64,000 bases of DNA from G963701675 sp963701675. GTDB lineage: Bacteria; Planctomycetota; Planctomycetia; Gemmatales; Gemmataceae. The DNA lies in the NCBI GenBank assembly GCA_963701675.1, contig OY969623.1, positions 1,798,001-1,862,000 of the forward strand, written 5' to 3'. Positions 18,744-26,117 of the stretch are shown piece after piece (position 1 is the first letter of the stretch; each line of letters begins with the position of its first letter). Position numbers and translations under genes: made by a program. The notes beneath the pieces are model-generated. The model was not told the origin of the DNA and made no database searches. It saw only the letters and a list, made by a program, of their open reading frames with translations.

Positions 18744-19085
18744 TCATGTCTCATCGATCATATCGCCCGAGCATCGAAAAACTCGAGGATCGACGTCTGC
18801 TCGGTTCATCAGCCGTTCCGACAGGAAAATAATTCGGACTTTGATCAGCTCGTTCTCGACTTCCTTGAAAGGGACTACGACCTCGCAATACTGCCCGGGC
18901 TGACCGTGCCCACCAATAAAAATATGGCACGTCGTGCACAAGAGCCAATTCTGAACGTTCCGCGGCAACTGGTGGATTGTCTCCACCGTCAGCGTATGAA
19001 GGTCGTTTTGTCCGATCTGGGGAACCCGGGCGTCACCCCGGTAAACGACTAATTCCCAGACCTCTTCGACGCTCATCTTAGCCAT
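18744..19085 (-). CDS. Hypothetical protein with a CxxC pair
   Basis: 113 residues beginning MAKMSVEEVWELVVYRGDARVP. The middle holds LCTTCHIFIGGHGQPGQYCEVVVPF, a CxxC followed by a later Cys that could bind a metal. AAGGAG lies 13 bases before the ATG, and a second in-frame ATG three codons on is an alternative start. The last 30 codons overlap the orphan leader on the opposite strand, so the natural C-terminus may have been lost. I do not recognise the family. Confidence 0.5.
   Translation of the reverse strand: MAKMSVEEVWELVVYRGDARVPQIGQNDLHTLTVETIHQLPRNVQNWLLCTTCHIFIGGHGQPGQYCEVVVPFKEVENELIKVRIIFLSERLMNRADVDPRVFRCSGDMIDET
18746..18832 (+). CDS. 29-codon orphan secretion leader (LEDRRLLG)
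   Basis: AGGAGG at 18733-18738 precedes ATG 18746. The tiny ORF encodes MSHRSYRPSIEKLEDRRLLG and eight more residues, then stops at TAA 18830-18832. It is the N-terminus of a planctomycete surface protein without any mature part. The strong ribosome binding site suggests it was the start of a real gene cut off by the minus-strand gene or junction that follows. Confidence 0.5.
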   Translation: MSHRSYRPSIEKLEDRRLLGSSAVPTGK

Positions 19086-19274
19086 TGCAGGGCATTGGCT
19101 CCTTCTGTTGGGATCATTCTATTTCAAAGCAAAAAGAAGAGAGAGAAAAGCCCGTGGTGATAAAGGCAGGCGACATGGCGGCAGCCAAGCTTTCCGCCCC
19201 TTGTTCGACGTGGCGGCAATTATCCTGATCACCGCAACCGACGTCAGCGCCCCGTTTTCAACATCGAATGAGTT

Positions 19275-19427
19275 TTTTAACCAGACGGCGCCAGTGCGTC
19301 CGTCATAACGCAATACGCTATCGGTTCGGCTGTTGCCCACGTAGAGATGACCGTCGGGTCCAAAGACGAGATCGCCAGGTCCGTTCAGGCCACCACTGTG
19401 AGGGGTGACGAAATCACCCAAGTACAA
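19275..19427 (-). pseudogene. NHL-type beta-propeller fragment
   Basis: Minus-strand frame reading GGLNGPGDLVFGPDGHLYVGN followed by SVLRYDGRTG, one blade of an NHL/SMP-30-like propeller as found in secreted planctomycete proteins. The frame loses this character near 19275 and meets the DUF2924 remnant at about 19420. Confidence 0.6.
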
Positions 19428-19578
19428 AGGTAGGCTCCTGGAAGTGAAGGTCCTAGCGGACGGCTTCGAGTACGACGGAATCGGCTATCTCTCTCTCAGC
19501 GCCGTCGCCAAGGCCATCACCGGCAGCCACTGCAGCGGTTACGGCTTCTTTAACCTGCGGAATAAGGAGGCCTCCTGA
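19420..19578 (+). pseudogene. DUF2924 C-terminal fragment
   Basis: Reads KYKGRLLEVKVLADGFEYDG, then LSLSAVAKAITGSHCSGYGFFNLR. This is the end of a DUF2924 protein, the usual upstream partner of a large serine recombinase in soil bacteria and phages. Its stop (TGA 19576-19578) overlaps the recombinase ATG (TGATG), the normal coupled arrangement of the pair. Confidence 0.7.
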
Positions 19579-19958
19579 TGTGCAAGCTCCATGTAGCACT
19601 GCCGTCCCAGGTCCGCTGCGCCATCTACACCCGCAAATCGACCAGCGAAGGTCTCGATCAGGAATTCAACTCGCTCGATGCGCAACGCGAAGCCGCTGAA
19701 GCCTTCATCGCCAGCCAAGCCCGCCAAGGCTGGGTCTCTCTACCGACGCGCCCTCTTGCCTGGTTCTGTTGTCCGCTGGAGCACCCCACCGCTGAGCCGC
19801 CGCAGATGCTTCGCACTTTCACGCGAGCCATCCGGAAAGGAACCGTGAGTGAAGTAGGCCAACGACATTTGCTTCCGGGCAGTCCGAGAAGGGCTTCGAC
19901 AAGGCGAAACTCCAGAACGGCGTGCCTGAACCTCCGCGAAGCGGACCTGATCGAATAG
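19578..19958 (+). pseudogene. Serine recombinase, N-terminal fragment
   Basis: The first 55 codons encode the resolvase-type start: VRCAIYTRKSTSEGLDQEFNSLDAQREAAEAFI, with the catalytic Ser in YTRKST (ARxS-like position). After about 19740 the sequence is unrelated, so the resolvase core, recombinase and zinc-ribbon domains are missing. This is a dead remnant of a DUF2924-recombinase cassette. Confidence 0.75.
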
Positions 19959-20004
19959 AATATTCGGTTTGGCTGGAACGTACATTTGAAGAGAGCCGGA
20001 TTAA

Positions 20005-20658
20005 ATGAGTGTCCGCCATCGGCTAGAAGACGCCATCATTCTTAGCACGATCGGCCGAAAGGACGGTGCGCTCCTCTCCGCTCTTGTCGCCGTAGCAGCG
20101 ACTTCGCGCCTACGGTTCCCCGAGATGACTCAGAGCAACTGGCATCCGAAGGAGCCAATGAGAGACGGTGAGGCGTTCCAAACGTTTCTCACAGAAGAAA
20201 CTGAGTCGGTATACGGCACAGGCCTCCGTCTCCAGATTACTGCACCTTTTCCCGATCCAAAGAAGCCTTCGGGCAGCACAACTGATCTGAGCCACCCTGC
20301 AATCCTTTACAAGTATGTCCGGTGCGCGCTGGCACATGAGGGCGGTTTGCCCCACACGGTTGAGTTTCGTTCCCACGCCGACAATGCGCTTCACGCTTCC
20401 TACGTTGCGTCCGAGAACAAGTTTGTCTTCTCAGAGAATTGGCTGGGGAGTCTGGTGCGCGCCGTGGTTTTTGCTCAGGAGAATGACGCACATTTTGAGG
20501 AAGAACGAAAGACCAACAAGCTCGAAGTACGGCAGAGATTGCCCCTTGCTGTCACCCGCGAAAACCTTCGCGACTGGCAAACGAAATTTACCGAGGACGC
20601 GATAGAAATTCACGGCGATTATGAAGCTGTGTTTTTTTACAACTTCAGAGGAAGGTAG
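20005..20658 (+). CDS. Hypothetical protein, HEPN-like helical region possible
   Basis: 217 residues with normal composition, from ATG 20005. Notable segments are DAIILSTIGRKDGALLSALVAVAATSR near the start, a FPDPKKPSGSTTDLSHPAILYKYVRCALAHEGGLP segment (residues about 80-115) and a C-terminal acidic region. The RCALAHEGGLP piece resembles the Rx4-6H motif of HEPN-like proteins, but the rest does not confirm that family. No membrane segment. The neighbours are recombinase remnants on one side and a small hypothetical on the other, so it may be part of a transferred accessory region. Confidence 0.6.
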   Translation: MSVRHRLEDAIILSTIGRKDGALLSALVAVAATSRLRFPEMTQSNWHPKEPMRDGEAFQTFLTEETESVYGTGLRLQITAPFPDPKKPSGSTTDLSHPAILYKYVRCALAHEGGLPHTVEFRSHADNALHASYVASENKFVFSENWLGSLVRAVVFAQENDAHFEEERKTNKLEVRQRLPLAVTRENLRDWQTKFTEDAIEIHGDYEAVFFYNFRGR

Positions 20659-20939
20659 ACCCATGACGTGGTGCAGAAGGACCACATTTGGTTTCGTTTC
20701 GCGCCATGATCCTTCGCATTTTCACCGAAAGGCGAAAAGGAGCCACACCCGCTTACGCTGCATGATTTTGCCGGATAATAGATAACTGAGCAGCTCGTTC
20801 AACGCTGTGCGAAAGTGGAGAAGCGCATTCCTAAGCGGACTTAGTTAGCCCTTCTCTGGCCCCTTGTTGTTACTCCTCAAGCAACGGGTACAGATCTCGC
20901 CGCTGCTTCCCAGGACTTCGGCGGTATGAATTCGCGATG

Positions 20940-21191
20940 TTAGTCGCGCCTAGAGTCGATAACGATGCGTTTGCGTTCTGCAAGGAACTTGACTCCCACC
21001 GCTGATACAGAAACCATCGCCTCCGAGCCGTGGGTATGACGCTCTATTAACCCGCGTTCATTAGCGTCTTCCCAAACCGGAAGTCGCGGACAGGATGTCC
21101 GCCAAGCCTCCATCACCTCTCGATACGGCCTGGCTCTGGGACCGATCCACTCAAGGAGATCGAGGATCAGAGCGTCAACCGGATCTGCCAT
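20940..21191 (-). CDS. Small conserved hypothetical protein, winged-helix-like
   Basis: 83 residues from ATG 21191: MADPVDALILDLLEWIGPRA, then RPYREVMEAWRTSCPRLPVWEDANERGLI and VSVSAVGVKFLAERK. Short proteins with this pattern are widespread in soil proteobacteria and planctomycetes and look like a winged helix (three helices plus a beta wing). DNA binding is only an inference. An upstream GTG at 21200 is an alternative start. It is a lone gene. Confidence 0.65.
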   Translation of the reverse strand: MADPVDALILDLLEWIGPRARPYREVMEAWRTSCPRLPVWEDANERGLIERHTHGSEAMVSVSAVGVKFLAERKRIVIDSRRD

Positions 21192-21253
21192 AATCCACAC
21201 CCATCCGCGTGAACCACGAACCTGGTTTGCGTGAGTATAAGCCCGTCTCGTCG

Positions 21254-22048
21254 TTACTTCTTTCCTTTGATTTCTTCAGGTACCGCCGTACGAGCTTCGC
21301 CGGTTGCCGCCCATTCGACGCCACGGATCATTAGGATTTGAAATCCCAAACTCTTCATCGCTTCCACATCATGACCCAGTACGTTTTCGCACACGCGGCC
21401 ATTGCCAAAACTTGCGACCCAAACGACGGGTTCGTGTTTTCCGCTATTCTTGGCATCGATGGTAGTATCGGCGAAGGCGGTTGCGAGCACCGTACTATCC
21501 GGAAGCATTACGGAGTTCTGATAGAGTTCGTCGTTGGCATGGGCGAATTCCGAAGGCATTCCCTTCATGATGGCATGGTCGCGATTGCGAATGTCCACCT
21601 TAAATACATGTCGCTTACCGTGGTTACCTTGCGTACGCCAACCACCTGCAATCATTCGTTCAAAATCCTTGTCAAACGGCGTGCCACTGGTGAATGCTGA
21701 GGACGCGTGGTGATAGACTACCAAGCCCTTACCAGCACGAACCGCATCAACGAGTGATTTCTTGTTTTCCTCGGACCAGCGCGTGTCGGGACCGCCGTTG
21801 CGCGTGTCTTTATAGTTGAGAAGATAAACGTCGTACTTCGCTAAGTTAGCTTGCGTGAGATGTTTCGTGGGTGTCTCAGTCACGTCCACTTTCATGCCGG
21901 CGCGAGCTAAAAAGTCCTTGATGAAAGGCGTCGTCTCTTTCCAAGCATGCCCATGATCGCCGGTGATAACCAGTACTTTGATCGGCTCCGGTTCGGCGGA
22001 CATCCACGGAACCAGTAGCAACAAAGACGCAAGAATTGTCCATCCCAT
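21254..22048 (-). CDS. Secreted ThuA domain protein
   Basis: 264 residues. A signal peptide (ILASLLLLVPWMSAEPEP) is followed by a ThuA fold: KVLVITGDHGHAWKETTPF, YDVYLLNYKD, KGLVVYHHASSAF, and EPVVWVASFGNGRVCENVLGHD near the end. ThuA domains are glutamine-amidotransferase-like and are linked to sugar utilisation in other bacteria. In planctomycetes they are frequent, exported, and mostly unassigned. GGGAG lies upstream of ATG 22048. It lies on the same strand as the serine hydrolase upstream, but a 134-bp gap separates them, so co-transcription is only possible. Confidence 0.9.
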   Translation of the reverse strand: MGWTILASLLLLVPWMSAEPEPIKVLVITGDHGHAWKETTPFIKDFLARAGMKVDVTETPTKHLTQANLAKYDVYLLNYKDTRNGGPDTRWSEENKKSLVDAVRAGKGLVVYHHASSAFTSGTPFDKDFERMIAGGWRTQGNHGKRHVFKVDIRNRDHAIMKGMPSEFAHANDELYQNSVMLPDSTVLATAFADTTIDAKNSGKHEPVVWVASFGNGRVCENVLGHDVEAMKSLGFQILMIRGVEWAATGEARTAVPEEIKGKK

Positions 22049-22182
22049 CGTAGGTTCTCCCTTATCCGCAGCACCCGATTCGGCGTCCTAAACGCTGCCG
22101 TCAATTCGTTTACCTTTGCAAGCATATGTCTGCACGGTCGTCGGCAAGAAGCGTGCGACGATCGCGGAAGGATCCCCGGCAC

Positions 22183-23715
22183 TTAGGGCACCCGCGGCAA
22201 CTTCTGCTCCGGCGTCCGCACGAGGAGATGCGTCACCTTCCCAGCCGCGTCCTTCTCGAACGTCACCCCGTTCATCGACGTCTTGTCGAAGTACTTGGTC
22301 TCCGACTCGGGGAACAACCACTCGGGGTCAAAGGCCCATTTCTCCCCATCCTGGAGATGAATCCGTTGCCAGGTGAGACGGTTGCCGTCGCGGGCGATCA
22401 CGACGGTGAAGTCTGGAGACTGGCGGTAGCTGCCGACGTAGGCGTCGTAGAGTTTCGGGTCCACGTAGACCTCTGGGCGCACGCGGTTGGCTCGGGCGGT
22501 GAGGTAGCTGTGCATGCGGCCGTGGGCCCTCAGTTCAGCAGTGTAGCTGTAGCCGACCGATTCTCTCTCCAGCTTGGTCACTTGATCCGCAAACTCGGCA
22601 GCGGTGAGGCGCCAGTCCACGGCAGGCTTCTCAAAGAGGAAAAGACGCAGGAAGGTCGAAGCGAAGGCCGAGTTGAGAACATCGCCCGCGCCGAGGCCGA
22701 ACGGCGTACTTACGCCATCGCTGTTGGCCAGGAGCAGAAGCGTCAGGTTGCGGTCGGGGACTTTCAGGATCAGGGCGCTGAACTGTGGCCACTGGCCGTA
22801 GTGCCACAGGAGCTTCAGGCCCTGATGTTCCTGGACGAACCAGCCCAGCCCGTAGGGCAACTTACGGCCGTCGTTCGCGGTCATCGGCGTCCACGCTAAG
22901 CCTTGAGTTTCCTTCTTGAGGAAGACATGGCGGTCGAGGGCGACATCATACTTTGCCAGGTCGGTCACGGTTGAAACCAGCCCGGCACTCGTGCTGATTC
23001 GGCGAAACGGGTAGCCGGTGAATATCAGTTCGTCCTTGCCGTAGAGCGTGTACGGCTTGGCGATGCGCAACAGCGAGGCTTCGTAACGCTTCGCCACGGC
23101 CGGTCCCACTACGGCCAGCAGCCCTTTCTGACCCAGGGCGTCCTGGCCGGGCACGCTGTCGGTCATACCGATCTTTTCCAGGATGTTCTCGGCCAGCAGT
23201 TGCCGAAACGGCTTGCCGGACGCGTTTTCGATCACGGCGTCGAGCGAGGCAAAGCGGTTGCCGTTATAGCTGTAGCGGGCCCCTGGCGTCCCCTCGGACG
23301 TGTGGCTCAGGACATGGCGCACCTTGACCTTGTCATCTTTGAATTCCGGCGAGTATTTGGACATCGGGTCGTCGAGGTTGAGTTTGCCTTGCTCGACGAG
23401 CTGCAGGAGGAGCGTGGAAGCAAAGGTCTTGGTAAGCGACGCGATGCGGTACGGCGTCTCCGGTGCCGCCGCCACGCCGCGTTCCAGGTCGGCCTGGCCG
23501 AAACCCTTCGCCCAAACGAGCTTCTGGTCCTTCACCACCGCGGCCGAGATGCCAGGGATTTTGAGGAAGCTGCGCAGGTCTTCTATGCTCTTGTCAAGGT
23601 TCTCCAAGCGCTGTTTGAGTGTCTCGTCCTTCGATGGCTTCCCGTCGCCAAACACGACGGGGGCGAGCATAACACCCGCGGCCAGCACACTCAGACGCCA
23701 AGAGTGAGACTTCAT
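22183..23715 (-). CDS. Secreted serine hydrolase of the beta-lactamase (class C/PBP-like) family
   Basis: 510 residues with an N-terminal signal peptide (LSVLAAGVMLAPVVFG). The catalytic SxxK is SLTK at about 93-96 (YRIASLTKTFAS). The second motif region is GARYSYNGNRF at about 145-155, and WHYGQWPQF (about residue 315) lies in the place of the usual HxG/KTG box. It has a family-typical IPGISAAVVKDQKLVWAKGFG strand and a C-terminal lipocalin-like extension (YVGSYRQSPDF). Such proteins are periplasmic or exported esterases, peptidases or beta-lactamase relatives; substrate cannot be read from sequence. No ribosome binding site is obvious at ATG 23715. Confidence 0.9.
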   Translation of the reverse strand: MKSHSWRLSVLAAGVMLAPVVFGDGKPSKDETLKQRLENLDKSIEDLRSFLKIPGISAAVVKDQKLVWAKGFGQADLERGVAAAPETPYRIASLTKTFASTLLLQLVEQGKLNLDDPMSKYSPEFKDDKVKVRHVLSHTSEGTPGARYSYNGNRFASLDAVIENASGKPFRQLLAENILEKIGMTDSVPGQDALGQKGLLAVVGPAVAKRYEASLLRIAKPYTLYGKDELIFTGYPFRRISTSAGLVSTVTDLAKYDVALDRHVFLKKETQGLAWTPMTANDGRKLPYGLGWFVQEHQGLKLLWHYGQWPQFSALILKVPDRNLTLLLLANSDGVSTPFGLGAGDVLNSAFASTFLRLFLFEKPAVDWRLTAAEFADQVTKLERESVGYSYTAELRAHGRMHSYLTARANRVRPEVYVDPKLYDAYVGSYRQSPDFTVVIARDGNRLTWQRIHLQDGEKWAFDPEWLFPESETKYFDKTSMNGVTFEKDAAGKVTHLLVRTPEQKLPRVP

Positions 23716-23732
23716 GGTGTGGAGGGCCCCGG

Positions 23733-24020
23733 CTACGTCTTAGGCTTCTTAGGTTGTGGCTTCTTTTTGGTGGTACGGCTTGCTTCCTTGATAAGGTCCA
23801 TATACACGTCGTCTATGCGTTTGATGGTTAGCGTTACGCACTGCCGCAGCTCGGTTGACATGATAGTGACAAAGGCCTCTCGCAGTTTTCGTATGGTCGC
23901 CTCACTATGGTTGGTCCCCACTACTCCGTCGAATATGTGTTCGCATAAGCCCCTGATATCCGCGTGCATTTGGGCCTCAGTATATCGTTGCTTGGTTTTC
24001 GGGGTTTTCGCGCGTTTCAT
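23733..24020 (-). CDS. Hypothetical protein, short and basic at both ends
   Basis: 95 residues from ATG 24020, with AGGTG six bases upstream. Lysine-rich ends (MKRAKTPKTKQRYTEAQMHA, then TTKKKPQPKKPKT) flank a helical centre (FVTIMSTELRQCVTLTIKRIDDVYMDLIKEA). Possibly nucleic-acid associated because of the charge pattern, but no family is recognised. It lies 17 bases upstream of the serine hydrolase on the same strand. Confidence 0.6.
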   Translation of the reverse strand: MKRAKTPKTKQRYTEAQMHADIRGLCEHIFDGVVGTNHSEATIRKLREAFVTIMSTELRQCVTLTIKRIDDVYMDLIKEASRTTKKKPQPKKPKT

Positions 24021-24029
24021 GTTTTGCAC

Positions 24030-24512
24030 CTAAGTGGTCGTGGTCCGGCAAGCAGGCAATGGTGGTCAAATTACTGCCAAGTATGCTATTCGCGTCCCCC
24101 CCCACGTTCCAGCCCCCTGGGTATAATCTCCCGGCCCGCTCGGACGTCACCCCGTGAACCTCTCGGTCGTGCCCGTTAATCGCGGAGGCGCCGCTTCAAC
24201 TCTCGTGGACGACATTCACCATGCCGAAGATTGCTTCCAGGCTACGATTCTAATTTTGGCCTGAAAGGCCGGATCTCTTCGCCATCCAGAGCGACTTAGC
24301 AATTGGCTGCACGGGGTGGAAGGTGCTGAAAGCCCGCGCCGATGAACGGCAGAAAACCCTAGACCATGGGGAGGCTTTTCCTGCAATGCTTGCAATTCCT
24401 GGAACCTATGCCGATAGCGCCGGCGCGAAGGATCAGATGTCAATTTGCTCAACCGGAATATAATTGGCCGCCTCCATCACCCAATCTCAACATTAAGTTG
24501 TCGGAGCATGAC
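24030..24512. other. Non-coding stretch
   Basis: No coding frame was recognised. It separates minus-strand genes from the plus-strand LapA-like gene and would hold divergent promoters. Confidence 0.4.
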
Positions 24513-24740
24513 ATGCGCGTTTTCTATGGTTTAATCTTGCTTATCATTGCGGCGGCAGTTGGCCTTTTTGCCTGGCAAAATCATGAGCCGTTGACGCTTC
24601 GTTATTTTGACCGAAGCCTAACCACGAACCTCGCTGTCCTCATCGCCTCGGTGTACTTTTTGGGAATGCTTAGCGGATGGACGGTAATAGGTTTTTTGAA
24701 GCGTTCGGTCCAAAAAGTGACGGAGCGCCGGGCGGATTAG
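24513..24740 (+). CDS. LapA/DUF1049-like small membrane protein
   Basis: 75 residues from ATG 24513, with GGAG six bases upstream. Two hydrophobic helices (FYGLILLIIAAAVGLFAWQN and LAVLIASVYFLGMLSGWTVI) are separated by a short EPLTLRYFDRSLTTN loop, and a basic coiled tail (KRSVQKVTERRAD) follows. This is the LapA layout of a two-helix inner-membrane protein tied to lipopolysaccharide assembly in enterobacteria; the role here is unproven. The frame is open upstream, but only this start gives a sensible protein. Confidence 0.8.
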   Translation: MRVFYGLILLIIAAAVGLFAWQNHEPLTLRYFDRSLTTNLAVLIASVYFLGMLSGWTVIGFLKRSVQKVTERRAD

Positions 24741-24908
24741 ATTAAAGGCATGTCGAGTTCGTCTCGGACTACCAGCCCGCACTCTATGCGCCCCTTGGGA
24801 TTGCTTCTGACGTAGGGCCGGCACCAGCCGGTTGTGTGTGACTTGGACGGAGACGGGAAGATGGATGTGTGCGTGTGCGCATCCTGCTTGTCGACGAATC
24901 ATCATGGC

Positions 24909-25238
24909 TTATTTGGCAGCGTCTTTGAGACTCTTCAGCGCCAACGCCTTTACCACGTTTCGTTCCGGTTTGGCCTTCACCGTCATCATCTCGCCAGGCT
25001 TGAACGGATTAGGCATGGTGCGTTCCTCTGTGGCAGGCTTGGTGACTCGTTTGATCTTAAGCAAGCCAGATACGGTGAAAATGCCCGGTCCCGTATTGCC
25101 GACGTCAGATTTCACCAAGTTAATCAACTCGTCGATGACCGCCGCAACCTGCTTGCGCGAGAGGCCGGTCTTTTCGGCGAGCATCTGATAAATCTCTGAC
25201 TTGGTACGTCCTCGGCGCGATTTGTTGTTCGGCGCCAT
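24909..25238 (-). CDS. HU-family DNA-binding protein
   Basis: 109 residues. After a short basic start (MAPNNKSRRGRTKSE) the HU/IHF fold follows: helical part IYQMLAEKTGLSRKQVAAVIDELINLV, then the beta-arm region (GPGIFTVSGLLKIKRVTKPA, NPFKPGEMMTVKAKPERNVVKALALKSLKD). The longer basic N-terminus and the divergent arm are typical of planctomycete HU-like proteins. It would bend and package DNA in the nucleoid. GGGGA lies upstream of ATG 25238. Monocistronic as far as can be seen. Confidence 0.9.
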   Translation of the reverse strand: MAPNNKSRRGRTKSEIYQMLAEKTGLSRKQVAAVIDELINLVKSDVGNTGPGIFTVSGLLKIKRVTKPATEERTMPNPFKPGEMMTVKAKPERNVVKALALKSLKDAAK

Positions 25239-25584
25239 CGGTGCATCCCCCTTCTACCGAACAGCCATAGATATCAACTTTCGGACCTGTCGCTTAGAGT
25301 ACAGATTTCGAGTGTTCGAGCGGGCGAGCGTCATAAAAAATTCGCGCGAGTGTGTCGCGTCGGGTAAACGACTCCGCAGATCACGAAATTCCATCCTTGG
25401 TATCTGGTTTGCGCGAGCGCCGAAGGTTCGGCGCTTGGCCTTCGAACTGAACAGATGTGCGTACAAGTTTCGGTGGGCCACTACACCCATCCGGACTCAC
25501 GGCCATGTCAAATAGTCGTTGTCTCCTGGAAGGCAATGGATCCCGAGCGCCGAGCGCTTCAAAACTGCCCACATTCTTCCATGT
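25239..25584. other. Non-coding stretch before a transposase remnant
   Basis: No gene recognised. The promoter of the HU-like gene should lie at its left end. Confidence 0.4.
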
Positions 25585-26046
25585 CGCTGTATCCGGCCCA
25601 ATGAGATCTGGCATGTGGACACAACGTTGCTTCGACTGCCTCTGTTGTTGGCGGACGGTGGTGTTGAGAACTTCAACGGCGCGGTCGACGAGTTGATTGG
25701 TTCGGGGATGCTTCGCCGAGTCCTCGCCCGGACCGAGATCACGTTCTCGAATTCGCTGATTGAATCCTGGTGGCGAGTGCTCAAACATCAGTGGCTATAT
25801 CTGAACACGCTCGACACGGTCCGGACGGTGGAGAAGTTGGTGGCATTCTACGTACAGGAACACAATACGCGGATTCCCCATTCGGCGTTTCATGGCCAGA
25901 CACCGGAAGAGATGTACTTCGGTACGGGGAAGCAAGTGCCGGCCGAACTGGAAGCCGCGCGTCGGCGGGCCCGCCAGGCACGAGCGGAGACCAATCGCAA
26001 GCAAACCTGTCGTGTTTGCGAAGGGATGATGGCGAGCGTCAATTGA
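25585..26046 (+). pseudogene. Transposase (integrase core) with an internal deletion
   Basis: Begins RPNEIWHVDTTLLRL, the first catalytic Asp region, then jumps directly to LLADGGVENFNGAVDELI around the second Asp. It continues through EITFSNSLIESWWRVLKHQWLY (catalytic Glu) to PHSAFHGQTPEEMYFG and a CRVC end. The segment between the first strand and the second Asp is missing, so the enzyme is inactive. A copy of the missing piece (HAVIDNFSRRILAWKV) exists in another fragment at about 58915. Confidence 0.8.
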
Positions 26047-26117
26047 TCCATTGGAGAAGGCCGGAACGGTGGATTGGCTGCGGTCGGAATACGCGATCCG
26101 GGTCTCGCCGAGCGACC

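Noticed and set aside
22126..22899. Plus-strand frame of 257 residues opposite the serine hydrolase
   Set aside because: The minus strand carries the SxxK enzyme and a signal peptide; the plus frame has no family character.
24834..24886. Short plus-strand piece reading CDLDGDGKMDVCV, like a VCBS calcium loop
   Set aside because: Only about a dozen residues match and nothing around them continues the repeat; chance or too small to support.
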